From NCBI GenBank assembly GCA_947169155.1, contig CAMVON010000002.1, positions 1 through 64,000 of the forward strand: a DNA stretch of 64,000 bases. Direction: 5' to 3'. A program made the position numbers and the translations under genes. The notes beneath the pieces are model-generated. The model searched no databases and was not told the DNA's origin. It was given only the letters and a program-made list of their open reading frames with translations. This DNA is from an uncultured Clostridiaceae bacterium. Its GTDB lineage: Bacteria > Bacillota > Clostridia > TANB77 > CAG-465. Below, piece by piece: positions 8,299 to 15,799 of this stretch (positions within the stretch are counted from its first letter, which is position 1; each line of letters opens with the position of its first letter).

Positions 8299-8327
8299 AT
8301 TATAGCATAGATAGGCTTAAAATACAA
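8299..8327 (-). promoter_or_regulatory. sigma-A-type promoter for the RT leader RNA
   Basis: On the minus strand TTGTAT (8322-8327), a 17-base spacer and TATAAT (8299-8304). The expected start point, seven or eight bases on, is about 8291-8292, exactly where the terminal stem of the leader RNA begins. Confidence 0.65.
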
Positions 8328-8430
8328 TTAGGTTGCATAATCTCAAAAAAATGATATAATTAAACAGCAATAATATTATTTTAAGACTCGCGAAATTTAC
8401 AAAGTCTGTTATAGTAAAGGAGGAATTGTT

Positions 8431-8835
8431 ATGAATGAAATTGATCCTAAAGCTCAAGAAGAATTAGAAAAAGGATATAAAAAAGCAGAGAAAGTATTAT
8501 CCAATAGCAAAAAGCTAGATAAAGTGTTAGTAAGAACAGAAAAGAAGTTAAACTTACTACCAGTTGTTGGAACTTCCCTTGCAATGATACCTTCAATGAT
8601 TTCTTTAGTAAGAAGCTATACTAAAAAGGAATACACAGAGATTCCAATTGGAACAATTATAGCTATAATTAGTGCTTTATTGTATTTTATATCTCCTGTA
8701 GATTTAATACCAGATGTAATACCAGTGGCAGGGCATTTAGATGATGCAGCAGTTGTTGGCGCGTGCATAGCACTTGTAAAGAGCGATTTAGATGATTACA
8801 AAAAATGGAGAGAAAGTAATAAAAAGGATGAATAA
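8431..8835 (+). CDS. YkvA/DUF1232 family membrane protein
   Basis: 134 aa. The DUF1232 signature is complete: TIIAIISALLYFISPVDLIPDVIPVAGHLDDAAVVGACI (in two parts, residues about 76-115), a conserved hydrophobic hairpin with the PVDLIPD turn. The N-terminal half is a charged helix and a second hydrophobic stretch (LLPVVGTSLAMIPSMISL). The family is widespread in bacteria and its function is not established. AAGGAGGAATTGTT precedes the ATG. A strong terminator follows, so it is monocistronic. Confidence 0.85.
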   Translation: MNEIDPKAQEELEKGYKKAEKVLSNSKKLDKVLVRTEKKLNLLPVVGTSLAMIPSMISLVRSYTKKEYTEIPIGTIIAIISALLYFISPVDLIPDVIPVAGHLDDAAVVGACIALVKSDLDDYKKWRESNKKDE

Positions 8836-8842
8836 TAAAAGG

Positions 8843-8862
8843 AGACTACATATTTGTAGTCT
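8843..8862 (+). terminator. rho-independent terminator
   Basis: Stem AGACTACA / TGTAGTCT with a 4-base loop, then TTTCTTTTTTT. Confidence 0.85.
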
Positions 8863-8915
8863 TTTCTTTTTTTAGTTATAATATATAATAATTATATAAA
8901 GTAAGGAGAGATAAT

Positions 8916-9524
8916 ATGAAAAATTATATGATAGCCATATGTATTGCTATAGTCATTGTGCTATTAATAGGAGTAGCAGCTATAGTAATAAAAAATAAAA
9001 TAAAAAATAGTATTTTAGATGGACCAGGTATGGTTAATTCGAGGGGGGAGTTGTATAAATTAATGGATAAAGAAGTAAAACATGGAGAGTACTTAAAAAT
9101 AAAATATTCTTCATCTGGAGATATGAATGGAAATTTAGATACAATAGAATTAGATGTTAAAACTGGAGTGTTAACAACACAATATGCTGCAATGCATAGT
9201 GACCCAATTGAAGTAAATGAATATAAGATAAAACAAGAAGATATAGATAGAATAATAGCAATAATAGAAGAATATAATCTTGTTGCTTGGTCTGAACTTC
9301 CACAAGATGATACTATGTTTGCACTAGATGGTCCAACAAGAATGTTGGAAATTGAATGTGCAAGTTTAAAAGGAAGTAGAGTTCCAGATTATTATAATAT
9401 TTATTCACATACAAAATTTCCTGAAGGTGGATGGGATATTTATTCAGACACAATAAAAGAACTTTCAGAGCTAATAAATAAAGGAGAAAAGATTAATTCT
9501 TATACAAAAGAAACAATATATTAA
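8916..9524 (+). CDS. hypothetical membrane-anchored protein
   Basis: 202 aa with a single N-terminal membrane segment (residues 4-27) followed by KNKIKNS, so the bulk should be outside the cell. The extracytoplasmic part has GELYKLMDKEVKHGEYLKI, then a strand-rich region with repeated small motifs and a late EGGWDIYSDTIKELSELI helix. I recognise no family. It looks like a protein of the SpoIIP-neighbour or lipoprotein-like unknowns of clostridia but without a lipobox. Ribosome site AAGGAGAG precedes the ATG, and the gene is bounded by terminators on both sides. Confidence 0.6.
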   Translation: MKNYMIAICIAIVIVLLIGVAAIVIKNKIKNSILDGPGMVNSRGELYKLMDKEVKHGEYLKIKYSSSGDMNGNLDTIELDVKTGVLTTQYAAMHSDPIEVNEYKIKQEDIDRIIAIIEEYNLVAWSELPQDDTMFALDGPTRMLEIECASLKGSRVPDYYNIYSHTKFPEGGWDIYSDTIKELSELINKGEKINSYTKETIY

Positions 9525-9533
9525 CAAAAAATT

Positions 9534-9553
9534 GATGCCAAAAAATTGGCATC
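9534..9553 (+). terminator. rho-independent terminator
   Basis: Stem GATGCCA / TGGCATC with an A-rich loop and a seven-T tail. Confidence 0.85.
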
Positions 9554-9630
9554 TTTTTTTATCATTTTCGTTTGACTTTATCTTTTAAATAGTGTATTAT
9601 TTTAGAGTACGAAAGATAAGGGAGAGAATA

Positions 9631-10002
9631 ATGATATACAAAGTTGGAATGTTGTGTAAACACTTTAAAGGCAAGAATTTAATAGATAAAAATATCTATA
9701 GAATAGAAGAATTAAATGTTAAAGGTAGTGATGTTGATACAGATAAAATATCATATACTGGAGAAGGAAATATGTTAGACTCAGATAATCTTGTTGTTTA
9801 TTCTAATATTTTCCAAGAAAACAAATATTTTGTAAGGGAATATGAAGATTTGGCAGGAGAACTTCCGCTAGATAAGCAAAAACAATTCGGTCAAAAATTA
9901 AGGGTTGAGCCTTTAAGTGAAGGAGAAATAGAAATAGTTAATTCTAAAGATTATGAAATTAAAAAATTCAAATCTACAGAAGAAAAATTTAGAAATGCAT
10001 AG
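9631..10002 (+). CDS. DUF1653-like small protein
   Basis: 123 aa. The start at 9631 is set by AAGGGAGAG ten bases upstream; upstream in-frame codons lack a ribosome site. The opening GMLCKHFKGKNLIDKNIYRI, the middle LVVYSNIF, and the aromatic/arginine region KYFVREYEDL resemble the DUF1653 fold (small beta-barrel proteins with an RHFKG motif). The insertion between these parts is longer than usual. No catalytic role is known. Monocistronic, with its own terminator. Confidence 0.6.
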   Translation: MIYKVGMLCKHFKGKNLIDKNIYRIEELNVKGSDVDTDKISYTGEGNMLDSDNLVVYSNIFQENKYFVREYEDLAGELPLDKQKQFGQKLRVEPLSEGEIEIVNSKDYEIKKFKSTEEKFRNA

Positions 10003-10021
10003 AAGATACATTAGTATCTTC
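10002..10021 (+). terminator. rho-independent terminator
   Basis: Stem GAAGATAC / GTATCTTC, 4-base loop, then TTTTTTT. The 5' arm begins at the last base of the DUF1653 stop codon. The following 170 bases (10025-10195) are AT-rich and hold no convincing gene. Confidence 0.85.
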
Positions 10022-10195
10022 TTTTTTTGAAATTTAACAGATAAAGATATAGTAATGATTAACTTTACTATATAAAGTGAAAAAGCACTCTAGAAGGAAA
10101 TATGGGCAAATTAGAGGTATAAAAATAATAATATTAAGACTTTAAAATTGTTTCTAAAAGATATATAATTTAAAAGGAAAAAGATGGAGGAAAAA

Positions 10196-10936
10196 ATGAA
10201 CTACGAAGAGTATTACAAAAAGTATATAAAAATATTTGAAGAATATGTCTCAAAATATGATAGAAATGATGCATTAATAGAATTAAAAAGAACTCATTCA
10301 TATAGAGTAGCTATTCACGCAGCTAAAATTGCAGAAAGCTTGAAACTGGAACAAAAACAAATAGATATTGCATATATATGTGGGCTTTTTCACGATATAG
10401 GTAGATTTGAACAAGCAAAGCAAAGTCATACTTATGATGATAGATATTTTCAAGATCATGGAGATTATGGAGCTAAAGTATTAGAAGAAAAAGTTTCAAA
10501 AGAAATAAGTGAAGATGAAAGAATACAGAATATAGTAATACTTGCAACTAAATATCACAATAAATATGAAATTGGTGATACAACTGAAGAAGAAAGTCTA
10601 TATTGTAAAATAGTAAGAGATGCAGATAAGATAGATATAATGGAATACCAAGTAAACGAAATTGACGGAAAGTATCCGTTAGATAAAGATGTGGTTGAAA
10701 ATATACTAAATCATAAATTATGTAGAAATGGTGTAGTGAATAATAAATTAGACCATTTACTTAGAATGCTATGCTTTATTTATGATATGCACTACATATA
10801 CAGTTTTAAATATATTTTAGATAGCAAAATTTTAGATAAGAAATTTGAATTGATGGCAAAACATTCTCAAGAAGATGTAAGTGACATTATTAACTGTATA
10901 AATGAATATTTAAAAGATAAGATAAACAAAAAATAG
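10196..10936 (+). CDS. HD-domain phosphohydrolase
   Basis: 246 aa HD-superfamily protein. Ligand pattern: RTHSYRVAIHAAKIA (first His), CGLFHDIGRFEQ (signature HD), KYHNKYE, and VRDADKIDIMEY (late Asp). The length and the C-terminal helical half, with LLRMLCFIYDMHYIYSFKYI, match predicted HD-family hydrolases of clostridia often annotated as HD/PDEase. I chose ATG 10196 because TGGAGG (10185-10190) is its ribosome site; the earlier ATG 10184 would overlap that site. It is unrelated in detail to the smaller HD protein at 913. Substrate unknown. Confidence 0.8.
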   Translation: MNYEEYYKKYIKIFEEYVSKYDRNDALIELKRTHSYRVAIHAAKIAESLKLEQKQIDIAYICGLFHDIGRFEQAKQSHTYDDRYFQDHGDYGAKVLEEKVSKEISEDERIQNIVILATKYHNKYEIGDTTEEESLYCKIVRDADKIDIMEYQVNEIDGKYPLDKDVVENILNHKLCRNGVVNNKLDHLLRMLCFIYDMHYIYSFKYILDSKILDKKFELMAKHSQEDVSDIINCINEYLKDKINKK

Positions 10937-10958
10937 AAGTACTTTTGTACTTCTATTT
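10931..10958. terminator. bidirectional terminator between convergent genes
   Basis: Twelve-base arms AAATAGAAGTAC / GTACTTCTATTT with a T-run on the right (plus strand) and an A-run on the left (T-run on minus). It serves the HD gene and the convergent zinc-finger gene, whose stop codon lies inside it. Confidence 0.85.
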
Positions 10959-11162
10959 CTTTTTTTTGTTGCCAACAGGTGGATAAAATACGCCAGTCCC
11001 TTTACATAGGAAACACTCAGCTTTCCCAGAACCGCTACAATCTGGACATGGGTAGTTTTTACCACTAACTCCTGGCCAAAAAACTTTTCCATCACCACCG
11101 CATGAGTTACAAGCTATCTTGCCAGATCCTTGACAAACAGGGCATTGCATAAAATTAGTCAT
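10953..11162 (-). CDS. DnaJ-type zinc-finger microprotein
   Basis: 69 aa. The start at 11162 is chosen because GGAGGG precedes it by seven bases; an upstream in-frame ATG has no ribosome site. The protein is almost wholly a DnaJ-like zinc domain: four CxxCxGxG-type units (CPVCQGSG, CNSCGGDG, CPDCSGSG, CFLCKGTG), followed by a lysine tail. There is no J domain and no client-binding domain. Such free-standing domains may assist folding or act as a zinc-bound adaptor; function unknown. A related 70-aa gene lies just upstream on the same strand, and the VirD4-like gene beyond that. Confidence 0.7.
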   Translation of the reverse strand: MTNFMQCPVCQGSGKIACNSCGGDGKVFWPGVSGKNYPCPDCSGSGKAECFLCKGTGVFYPPVGNKKKK

Positions 11163-11296
11163 CCTTGTCCCTCCGTTTCTAATCCGCCGTGTCTCTAATA
11201 ATTCATTAGAATTACTATTTATCATTCATTGTTGTAAGGATAGTTATTATATAACAGGTACGTTGAAAAGTCAACATAATATTTAAAAAGACAAAA

Positions 11297-11323
11297 AATA
11301 ACCCATCCTTTTGATGAGTTATT
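11297..11323 (-). terminator. rho-independent terminator
   Basis: On the minus strand, AATAACTCATC pairs with GATGGGTTATT (one mismatched step) and is followed by TTTTTTG. It ends the 11340-11552 gene. Confidence 0.7.
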
Positions 11324-11339
11324 ATATAATTTTGTTTGA

Positions 11340-11552
11340 TTAATTTACTTTTACCCAACCTAAACCATGACAATTATCACATGTGTATTTACCTTTACCA
11401 TTACAATGGTAGCAATAACTAATAGAATTAAATGGATAAAATTTACCTTTTCCATCACACTCAGGACATATTATATATCCTTTTCCTTCACATTCTGGGC
11501 AATCTTTTGTCTTCAATGGTGGTTGCTGTTTTCCTAATCCTAATATTGACAT
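11340..11552 (-). CDS. DnaJ-type zinc-finger microprotein
   Basis: 70 aa. Four cysteine knuckles of the DnaJ zinc-centre type: CPECEGKG, CPECDGKG, CYHCNGKG and CDNCHGLG. It starts MSILGLGKQQPP and AGGAGG precedes the ATG. It is a paralogue of the neighbouring 69-aa protein in layout, not in exact sequence. It lies downstream of the VirD4-like gene in the same direction, but a terminator at 11668 separates them, so co-regulation is uncertain. Confidence 0.7.
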   Translation of the reverse strand: MSILGLGKQQPPLKTKDCPECEGKGYIICPECDGKGKFYPFNSISYCYHCNGKGKYTCDNCHGLGWVKVN

Positions 11553-11667
11553 ATTATCAATCCTCCTAATAATTTATTATAATTATTATATAAATGTAAT
11601 AATCGTTAATATTATAGCATAATTGTATATAATAGTCAACATAATAATTAGAACAGTACAAAAAAAA

Positions 11668-11691
11668 GAGACTTACATAAAAGTAAGCCTC
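11668..11691 (-). terminator. rho-independent terminator of the VirD4-like gene
   Basis: On the minus strand GAGGCTTAC / GTAAGTCTC with a TTTTAT-type loop, then an eight-T run. Confidence 0.85.
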
Positions 11692-11699
11692 AATTAAAT

Positions 11700-14192
11700 C
11701 TATTTTTTATTTCTTTTAATGATAGGTGATTCATAGTGTTCTGTTATAGCTCCGCCATTACCTTGTTTATCTAAAGTAACTGATGCATCTTCAAATACTA
11801 TTTCTACATCACTTTTATCATCTAGATTTCCAACTTTAATAAAATCTGCGTTTGTAGTATTAACATTAGATGATTCAGCTTGTTTTTTGATTTCATCTTT
11901 TAATCTATTTGTAGTGTTAACTCCAAATAGTTTATCATCATTTGTAGATGAGTCACTATCATGCATTGTTATAGTTGGAGAATCTGGTTTAGTCATCATA
12001 TACTTTTCAAAGTTAAACATAAGAGTATTTTGTTTTTCTTTATATTTAGCTGCAAGGAATGATGTTTTACCTTCACCAAATACTGTTTTTCCATTAGCTG
12101 TTTTAGTTTTATAGAACATAGAACCAAATCCAAGTTCTGCAAGTTTATGGACTTTAATTCTTTCTTTATCTTTCATGTTAATATTTGTTTTACCACTTAA
12201 GTCTCCACCTTCAACACTATATACTGTAGCTTGGTCTGCTTTCTTTTCTTTACCAAAAGCATCACTCCAGTATTTACTATCTTCTGGAACTGTATCACCA
12301 AATACGATTTGAGTTTTAGTGTTGGCAAGTACTGTTTGTCTATAGTATGAATGTCCAGATTTTTCAAGTTGAGATAAGTTTTGAATAGCTACTGTAACAC
12401 CACATCTATATTTTCTAAATAATGTAAACATTACATCCATGTCTTTAGTAATATATTCTGGGAACTCATCTATGTACAAGAAGTGAGGAGTTCTTGAATC
12501 TTCATTACCTTTTCTTCTTAATACTGCATCTTGGAATTGTAGTATGAAGAACATACCGAATGCTTTAGCTTGGATAATACCAAGTTCACCTTTTCTTGAA
12601 CAAGCAGTAATAATACTACCATTTGCAAGAGCTTTATCAAAATCGATAACATTCTTTTTACCACAAAGTGCAGCTTTAAGACCAGGGTTACGAACTAGGT
12701 TGTTAAGTTGTGTGATAGCACCATATAGGAATCTTTCAGTATCTTTTCTACCACTACCTTTTGAACCAGGTATTTCATAACCATTTATATTAAGACTTGG
12801 TTTGTAAAAGTTCTTTTCAAAATATTTAATTAATAGTTTATATTTTTGCTCTAACTCAGGAATACGTTTCATTTCCTCAGTCATTTCTTCAACAGCGTCG
12901 AAGTTATATAGTAGTTCTAGCATATCTTCTAGAGATGCCATCTCACCACCATGTAGTACTGGATACATCTCTTTTAATAGTATAGTTAAGTTTTGGAATG
13001 CATCAATTGTTACTTGTGTAAAGAATGGGTCAGATGTTCCTTTAGACTCACTTCCATACATTGCCATTAAAACGTCTGCAACGATAGATGCTGCTTTTGC
13101 AGGATCTGGAATTGCAAATGGGTTAATAGATAATGTTTTTTCTGGATTTGCTGGGTCAATAGATAATACATCCATATCGAAGTTTTTAGCAACTCCAATA
13201 AATTGTGAAATAAAGTTACCATCATTTTCAACAATTGTGATACCTAAATCTCTATATGTTGTTTCTCCTGTAGCATTATCGTGATATTGAACTAGAGGAG
13301 CAACTTCACTATCAAATTGATCTGTCATTCCAGTCTTTGGTTTAAGTAATCTTAAACTAAAGTTTCTGTTAATGTATCTGTTGTCATATGGTCCATTCAT
13401 GTAAGCAATACCTTTTTTAAGCATTGAGTAACCAACTTTTTTAGAATATTCTCTAAAGAAGAATTTCTTTTCAAGGTCTAGAGCACTCATAGGTAATAGA
13501 ACTGTTGCAGTTTTACCAGTACCAGTAGCACCTTGTACTAAAGTTGCTTCATAACGCTTTTTCTCTGGTACTACAATAGGAACTGATGTACCTTTTGCAG
13601 AACCAATTACAGTGTTACAATCAAAAGCATCGCTCTTCTTTTTACCAGAACTTACTGTTAATCCAACATAACCAGCAATAGACTTTGTTTTATCCTCACT
13701 AGTAAATATTCCTAAGAAGTAATCAATAATTTTTGTTATTGAAATAAATGGTAGGAATAAGCATAGTGATTTAACTGCTGGTGCAATTAAAGTAGGATAT
13801 TGCAATAATAACTTATCATATTTTGGTAGTTTTTGAATAACATGCCAAAATACATAGTTGATTGCTACACTTGTTGAATATAGCACAGGTAGTGCTAATA
13901 ATACGCATGTAAATATAAACATTTTAATTCTGTTATCATCACTTTTTGGAATACCAGAATTAACAAAAAATGAAAATGCAAGAGCTGGTACCATAAATAA
14001 TAGCGATAGTCCATAAGGTAGAAGTGAATCTACAGTTACCCAGTCACTAATTCTGATAGTTCCAGCAGCTACGCTCAAAATTTTTGCAAGTGAATACAAA
14101 GCCACAACTATCGCTATGGCATAAAGTATATATGTAAAAACTTTTTCAGGCTTAGCTTTGATATGCAATTTCTTAAAAAGATCATTAATCAA
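11700..14192 (-). CDS. VirD4/TraG-family T4SS coupling ATPase
   Basis: 830 aa. Four hydrophobic segments in the first 170 residues anchor it in the membrane, followed by a cytoplasmic AAA+ ATPase. Walker A is GATGTGKT (near residue 220), the Walker B-like strand is FLYIDEFPEY (near 577), and RKYRCGVTVAIQNLSQLEK is the TraG-type sensor region. The last 90 residues are charged and low in structure. Coupling proteins recruit the substrate (relaxase-DNA or effector) to the secretion channel. The start is TTG at 14192, with GGTGAT at a normal distance. It lies about 20 kb from the main T4SS cluster of this window (34.7-50.9 kb) on the opposite strand; together they would form one machine, by inference. 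Confidence 0.9.
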   Translation of the reverse strand: MINDLFKKLHIKAKPEKVFTYILYAIAIVVALYSLAKILSVAAGTIRISDWVTVDSLLPYGLSLLFMVPALAFSFFVNSGIPKSDDNRIKMFIFTCVLLALPVLYSTSVAINYVFWHVIQKLPKYDKLLLQYPTLIAPAVKSLCLFLPFISITKIIDYFLGIFTSEDKTKSIAGYVGLTVSSGKKKSDAFDCNTVIGSAKGTSVPIVVPEKKRYEATLVQGATGTGKTATVLLPMSALDLEKKFFFREYSKKVGYSMLKKGIAYMNGPYDNRYINRNFSLRLLKPKTGMTDQFDSEVAPLVQYHDNATGETTYRDLGITIVENDGNFISQFIGVAKNFDMDVLSIDPANPEKTLSINPFAIPDPAKAASIVADVLMAMYGSESKGTSDPFFTQVTIDAFQNLTILLKEMYPVLHGGEMASLEDMLELLYNFDAVEEMTEEMKRIPELEQKYKLLIKYFEKNFYKPSLNINGYEIPGSKGSGRKDTERFLYGAITQLNNLVRNPGLKAALCGKKNVIDFDKALANGSIITACSRKGELGIIQAKAFGMFFILQFQDAVLRRKGNEDSRTPHFLYIDEFPEYITKDMDVMFTLFRKYRCGVTVAIQNLSQLEKSGHSYYRQTVLANTKTQIVFGDTVPEDSKYWSDAFGKEKKADQATVYSVEGGDLSGKTNINMKDKERIKVHKLAELGFGSMFYKTKTANGKTVFGEGKTSFLAAKYKEKQNTLMFNFEKYMMTKPDSPTITMHDSDSSTNDDKLFGVNTTNRLKDEIKKQAESSNVNTTNADFIKVGNLDDKSDVEIVFEDASVTLDKQGNGGAITEHYESPIIKRNKK

Positions 14193-14366
14193 ACGAAATC
14201 ACCACTTTCAGTAATATAAATAGTTTCCATATGTCTAATTGACATATTAAACCAATTCATATATAATAATACTATAATTTACTTAATTTTTCAAGAGTTT
14301 TTAGTAAACTCAGGGCGAAAATGAGAGTATTTTTTTATGTTTTTTAAAAAAGGAAGGAAAAAAGCA

Positions 14367-14900
14367 ATGAAAATCATAGTTGGACTAGGAAATCCGGGAG
14401 AAAAATATAGCAAAACAAGACACAATGTTGGTTGGCTATTTTTAGACTATCTATCTGAAGTATATGGAATAGAAGTTCAAAAAAATAACTGTGACGCATT
14501 AGTTGGAGAAAAAAATATAGATGGAGAAAAAATAATCTTTGCAAAACCTATGACATTTATGAATCTAAGTGGAAATGCTGTACAAAAATTAAAGAATTGG
14601 TACAAAGTAGAAGATAAAGATATCATGATCCTTTTTGATGATATAGATATTCCATTTGGAACATTTAGATATAGAGAAAAAGGAAGTGGCGGCTCACACA
14701 ATGGAATGAAAGATGTAGTACAAAAACTTGGCGCTCAAGATATTAAAAGAATAAGAGTAGGTCTTGGTGGACTAAAACATGAAAAACAAGATATGGTAGA
14801 TTTTGTATTACAAAGATTTTCTAAAGATGAGCTAGTAAAACTTGAAGAAGTATTCCAAGAGGCTTCAAAACAAGTAGATGAATTTATAAAATCTAAGTAA
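14367..14900 (+). CDS. pth: peptidyl-tRNA hydrolase
   Basis: 177 aa. Cleaves the ester bond of peptidyl-tRNA released from stalled ribosomes. Family motifs are intact: GLGNPG with Asn9, catalytic His19 in TRHNVGW, PMTFMNLSG, the catalytic aspartate in LFDDIDIPFG, and GSGGSHNG(M)K. The start at 14367 follows AAGGAAGG; a longer frame beginning at 14337 would add a non-homologous lysine-rich tail. It lies divergent from the VirD4-like gene and upstream of the L21 leader. Length is slightly short of the usual 185-190 aa but complete. Confidence 0.95.
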   Translation: MKIIVGLGNPGEKYSKTRHNVGWLFLDYLSEVYGIEVQKNNCDALVGEKNIDGEKIIFAKPMTFMNLSGNAVQKLKNWYKVEDKDIMILFDDIDIPFGTFRYREKGSGGSHNGMKDVVQKLGAQDIKRIRVGLGGLKHEKQDMVDFVLQRFSKDELVKLEEVFQEASKQVDEFIKSK

Positions 14901-14915
14901 TTAACATAGAAAACA

Positions 14916-14944
14916 TTGACAAAATTTGTTAACTATGTTAAAAT
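14916..14944 (+). promoter_or_regulatory. sigma-A promoter of rplU-rpmA
   Basis: TTGACA (14916-14921), 17-base spacer, TAAAAT (14939-14944). It drives the L21 leader. Confidence 0.75.
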
Positions 14945-14950
14945 AATACA

Positions 14951-15030
14951 CGTATTCCGCACAGAACAGGTTAAGAAGTACTATTTTAGTACACCTTAAT
15001 GGCGAGAGCAAGATAGAATTTATAAGGAGG
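14951..15030 (+). ncRNA. ribosomal protein L21 leader
   Basis: The untranslated stretch before rplU folds into a hairpin, AGGTTAAG...GTACTATTTTAGTAC...CCTTAAT, flanked by CCGCACAGAACAGG and GGCGAGAGCAAGATAGA. The position, the CCGCACAG-type start and the paired stem match the Firmicutes L21 leader, in which L21 is thought to repress its own operon by binding. AAGGAGG follows at 15024. Confidence 0.7.
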
Positions 15031-15036
15031 AACATT

Positions 15037-15396
15037 ATGTACGCAATAGTTGAAATTAGTGGTAAACAGTACAAAGTTCAAGAAGGAGACATTGTTTTCG
15101 TTGACAGACTAGAAGAACTAGAAGAAGGAAAATCAACAACTTTTGATAAAGTTCTTTTCATCTCTGATGGAGACAAAACTACAGTTGGAACTGATACTGT
15201 AAAAGGAGCTAAAGTTAAAGCTACAGTTGTTGGACATGGAAAAGCTAAAAAGGTTGTAGTATTCAAATACAAACCTAAGAAAAATGAAAGAAAAGTAAGA
15301 GGTCACAGACAACCTTATACTAAAATCCAAATTGAAAAAATAACAACTGGAACAAGAGCTAAAAAAGCAGCAGAAGAAACAGAAGCTGCAGAATAA
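15037..15396 (+). CDS. rplU: 50S ribosomal protein L21
   Basis: 119 aa. Begins [18 protein letters not shown], and has the characteristic [10 protein letters not shown] and [20 protein letters not shown] parts. It binds 23S rRNA in the large subunit. The C-terminus carries an acidic alanine/glutamate tail ([11 protein letters not shown]) beyond the usual about 103 residues. Followed by rpmA after 41 bases with no intervening gene; most Firmicutes have the prp (ysxB) protease gene between these two. Confidence 0.97.
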   Translation: MYAIVEISGKQYKVQEGDIVFVDRLEELEEGKSTTFDKVLFISDGDKTTVGTDTVKGAKVKATVVGHGKAKKVVVFKYKPKKNERKVRGHRQPYTKIQIEKITTGTRAKKAAEETEAAE

Positions 15397-15437
15397 TTTA
15401 AAGTAAAACGTAATGTGATAAAAAAGGAGTGAGATAA

Positions 15438-15698
15438 ATGGCACATAAAAAAGGAGGCGGCTCTACAAAAAACGGTAGAGATAGTGAAGCTAAAAGACTT
15501 GGAGCTAAAAGAGCTGATGGTCAATTCGTATTAGCAGGAAATATCCTATACAGACAAAGAGGTACTAAAATATATCCAGGTACTAATGTTGGAATAGGAA
15601 GCGATGATACTTTATTTGCTAAAGTTGACGGTGTCGTTAAATTTGAAAGAAAAGGAAGAAGCGACAAAAAAGTTAGCGTATATCCTGTAGAAGAATAA
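15438..15698 (+). CDS. rpmA: 50S ribosomal protein L27
   Basis: 86 aa starting directly [16 protein letters not shown], the mature L27 N-terminus that reaches the peptidyl-transferase centre. Firmicutes L27 is usually made with an N-terminal extension that the Prp protease removes; here the extension is absent and so is the prp gene. GGAGTGAG precedes the ATG; no upstream in-frame start would add an extension. Terminator at 15710. Confidence 0.97.
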   Translation: MAHKKGGGSTKNGRDSEAKRLGAKRADGQFVLAGNILYRQRGTKIYPGTNVGIGSDDTLFAKVDGVVKFERKGRSDKKVSVYPVEE

Positions 15699-15709
15699 CG
15701 TAAAAATTA

Positions 15710-15730
15710 CAACCAGAGATAATCTGGTTG
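15710..15730 (+). terminator. rho-independent terminator of rplU-rpmA
   Basis: Stem CAACCAGA / TCTGGTTG, loop GATAA, T7 tail. Confidence 0.9.
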
Positions 15731-15752
15731 TTTTTTTATACAAAAAATCAAA

Positions 15753-15776
15753 GCCCTCGGAAATTAATCCGAGGGC
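15753..15776 (-). terminator. rho-independent terminator
   Basis: GC-rich stem GCCCTCGG / CCGAGGGC on the minus strand, followed by TTTGATTTTTT. It ends the first beta-CASP gene and is unusually GC-rich for this window. Confidence 0.85.
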
Positions 15777-15799
15777 CATTTTAATGTGCGAGTGTAGTC

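Noticed and set aside
10085..10130. Six-codon frame MGKLEV with a GGAA site upstream of the HD gene
   Set aside because: Too short, and no surrounding leader structure or conservation evidence.
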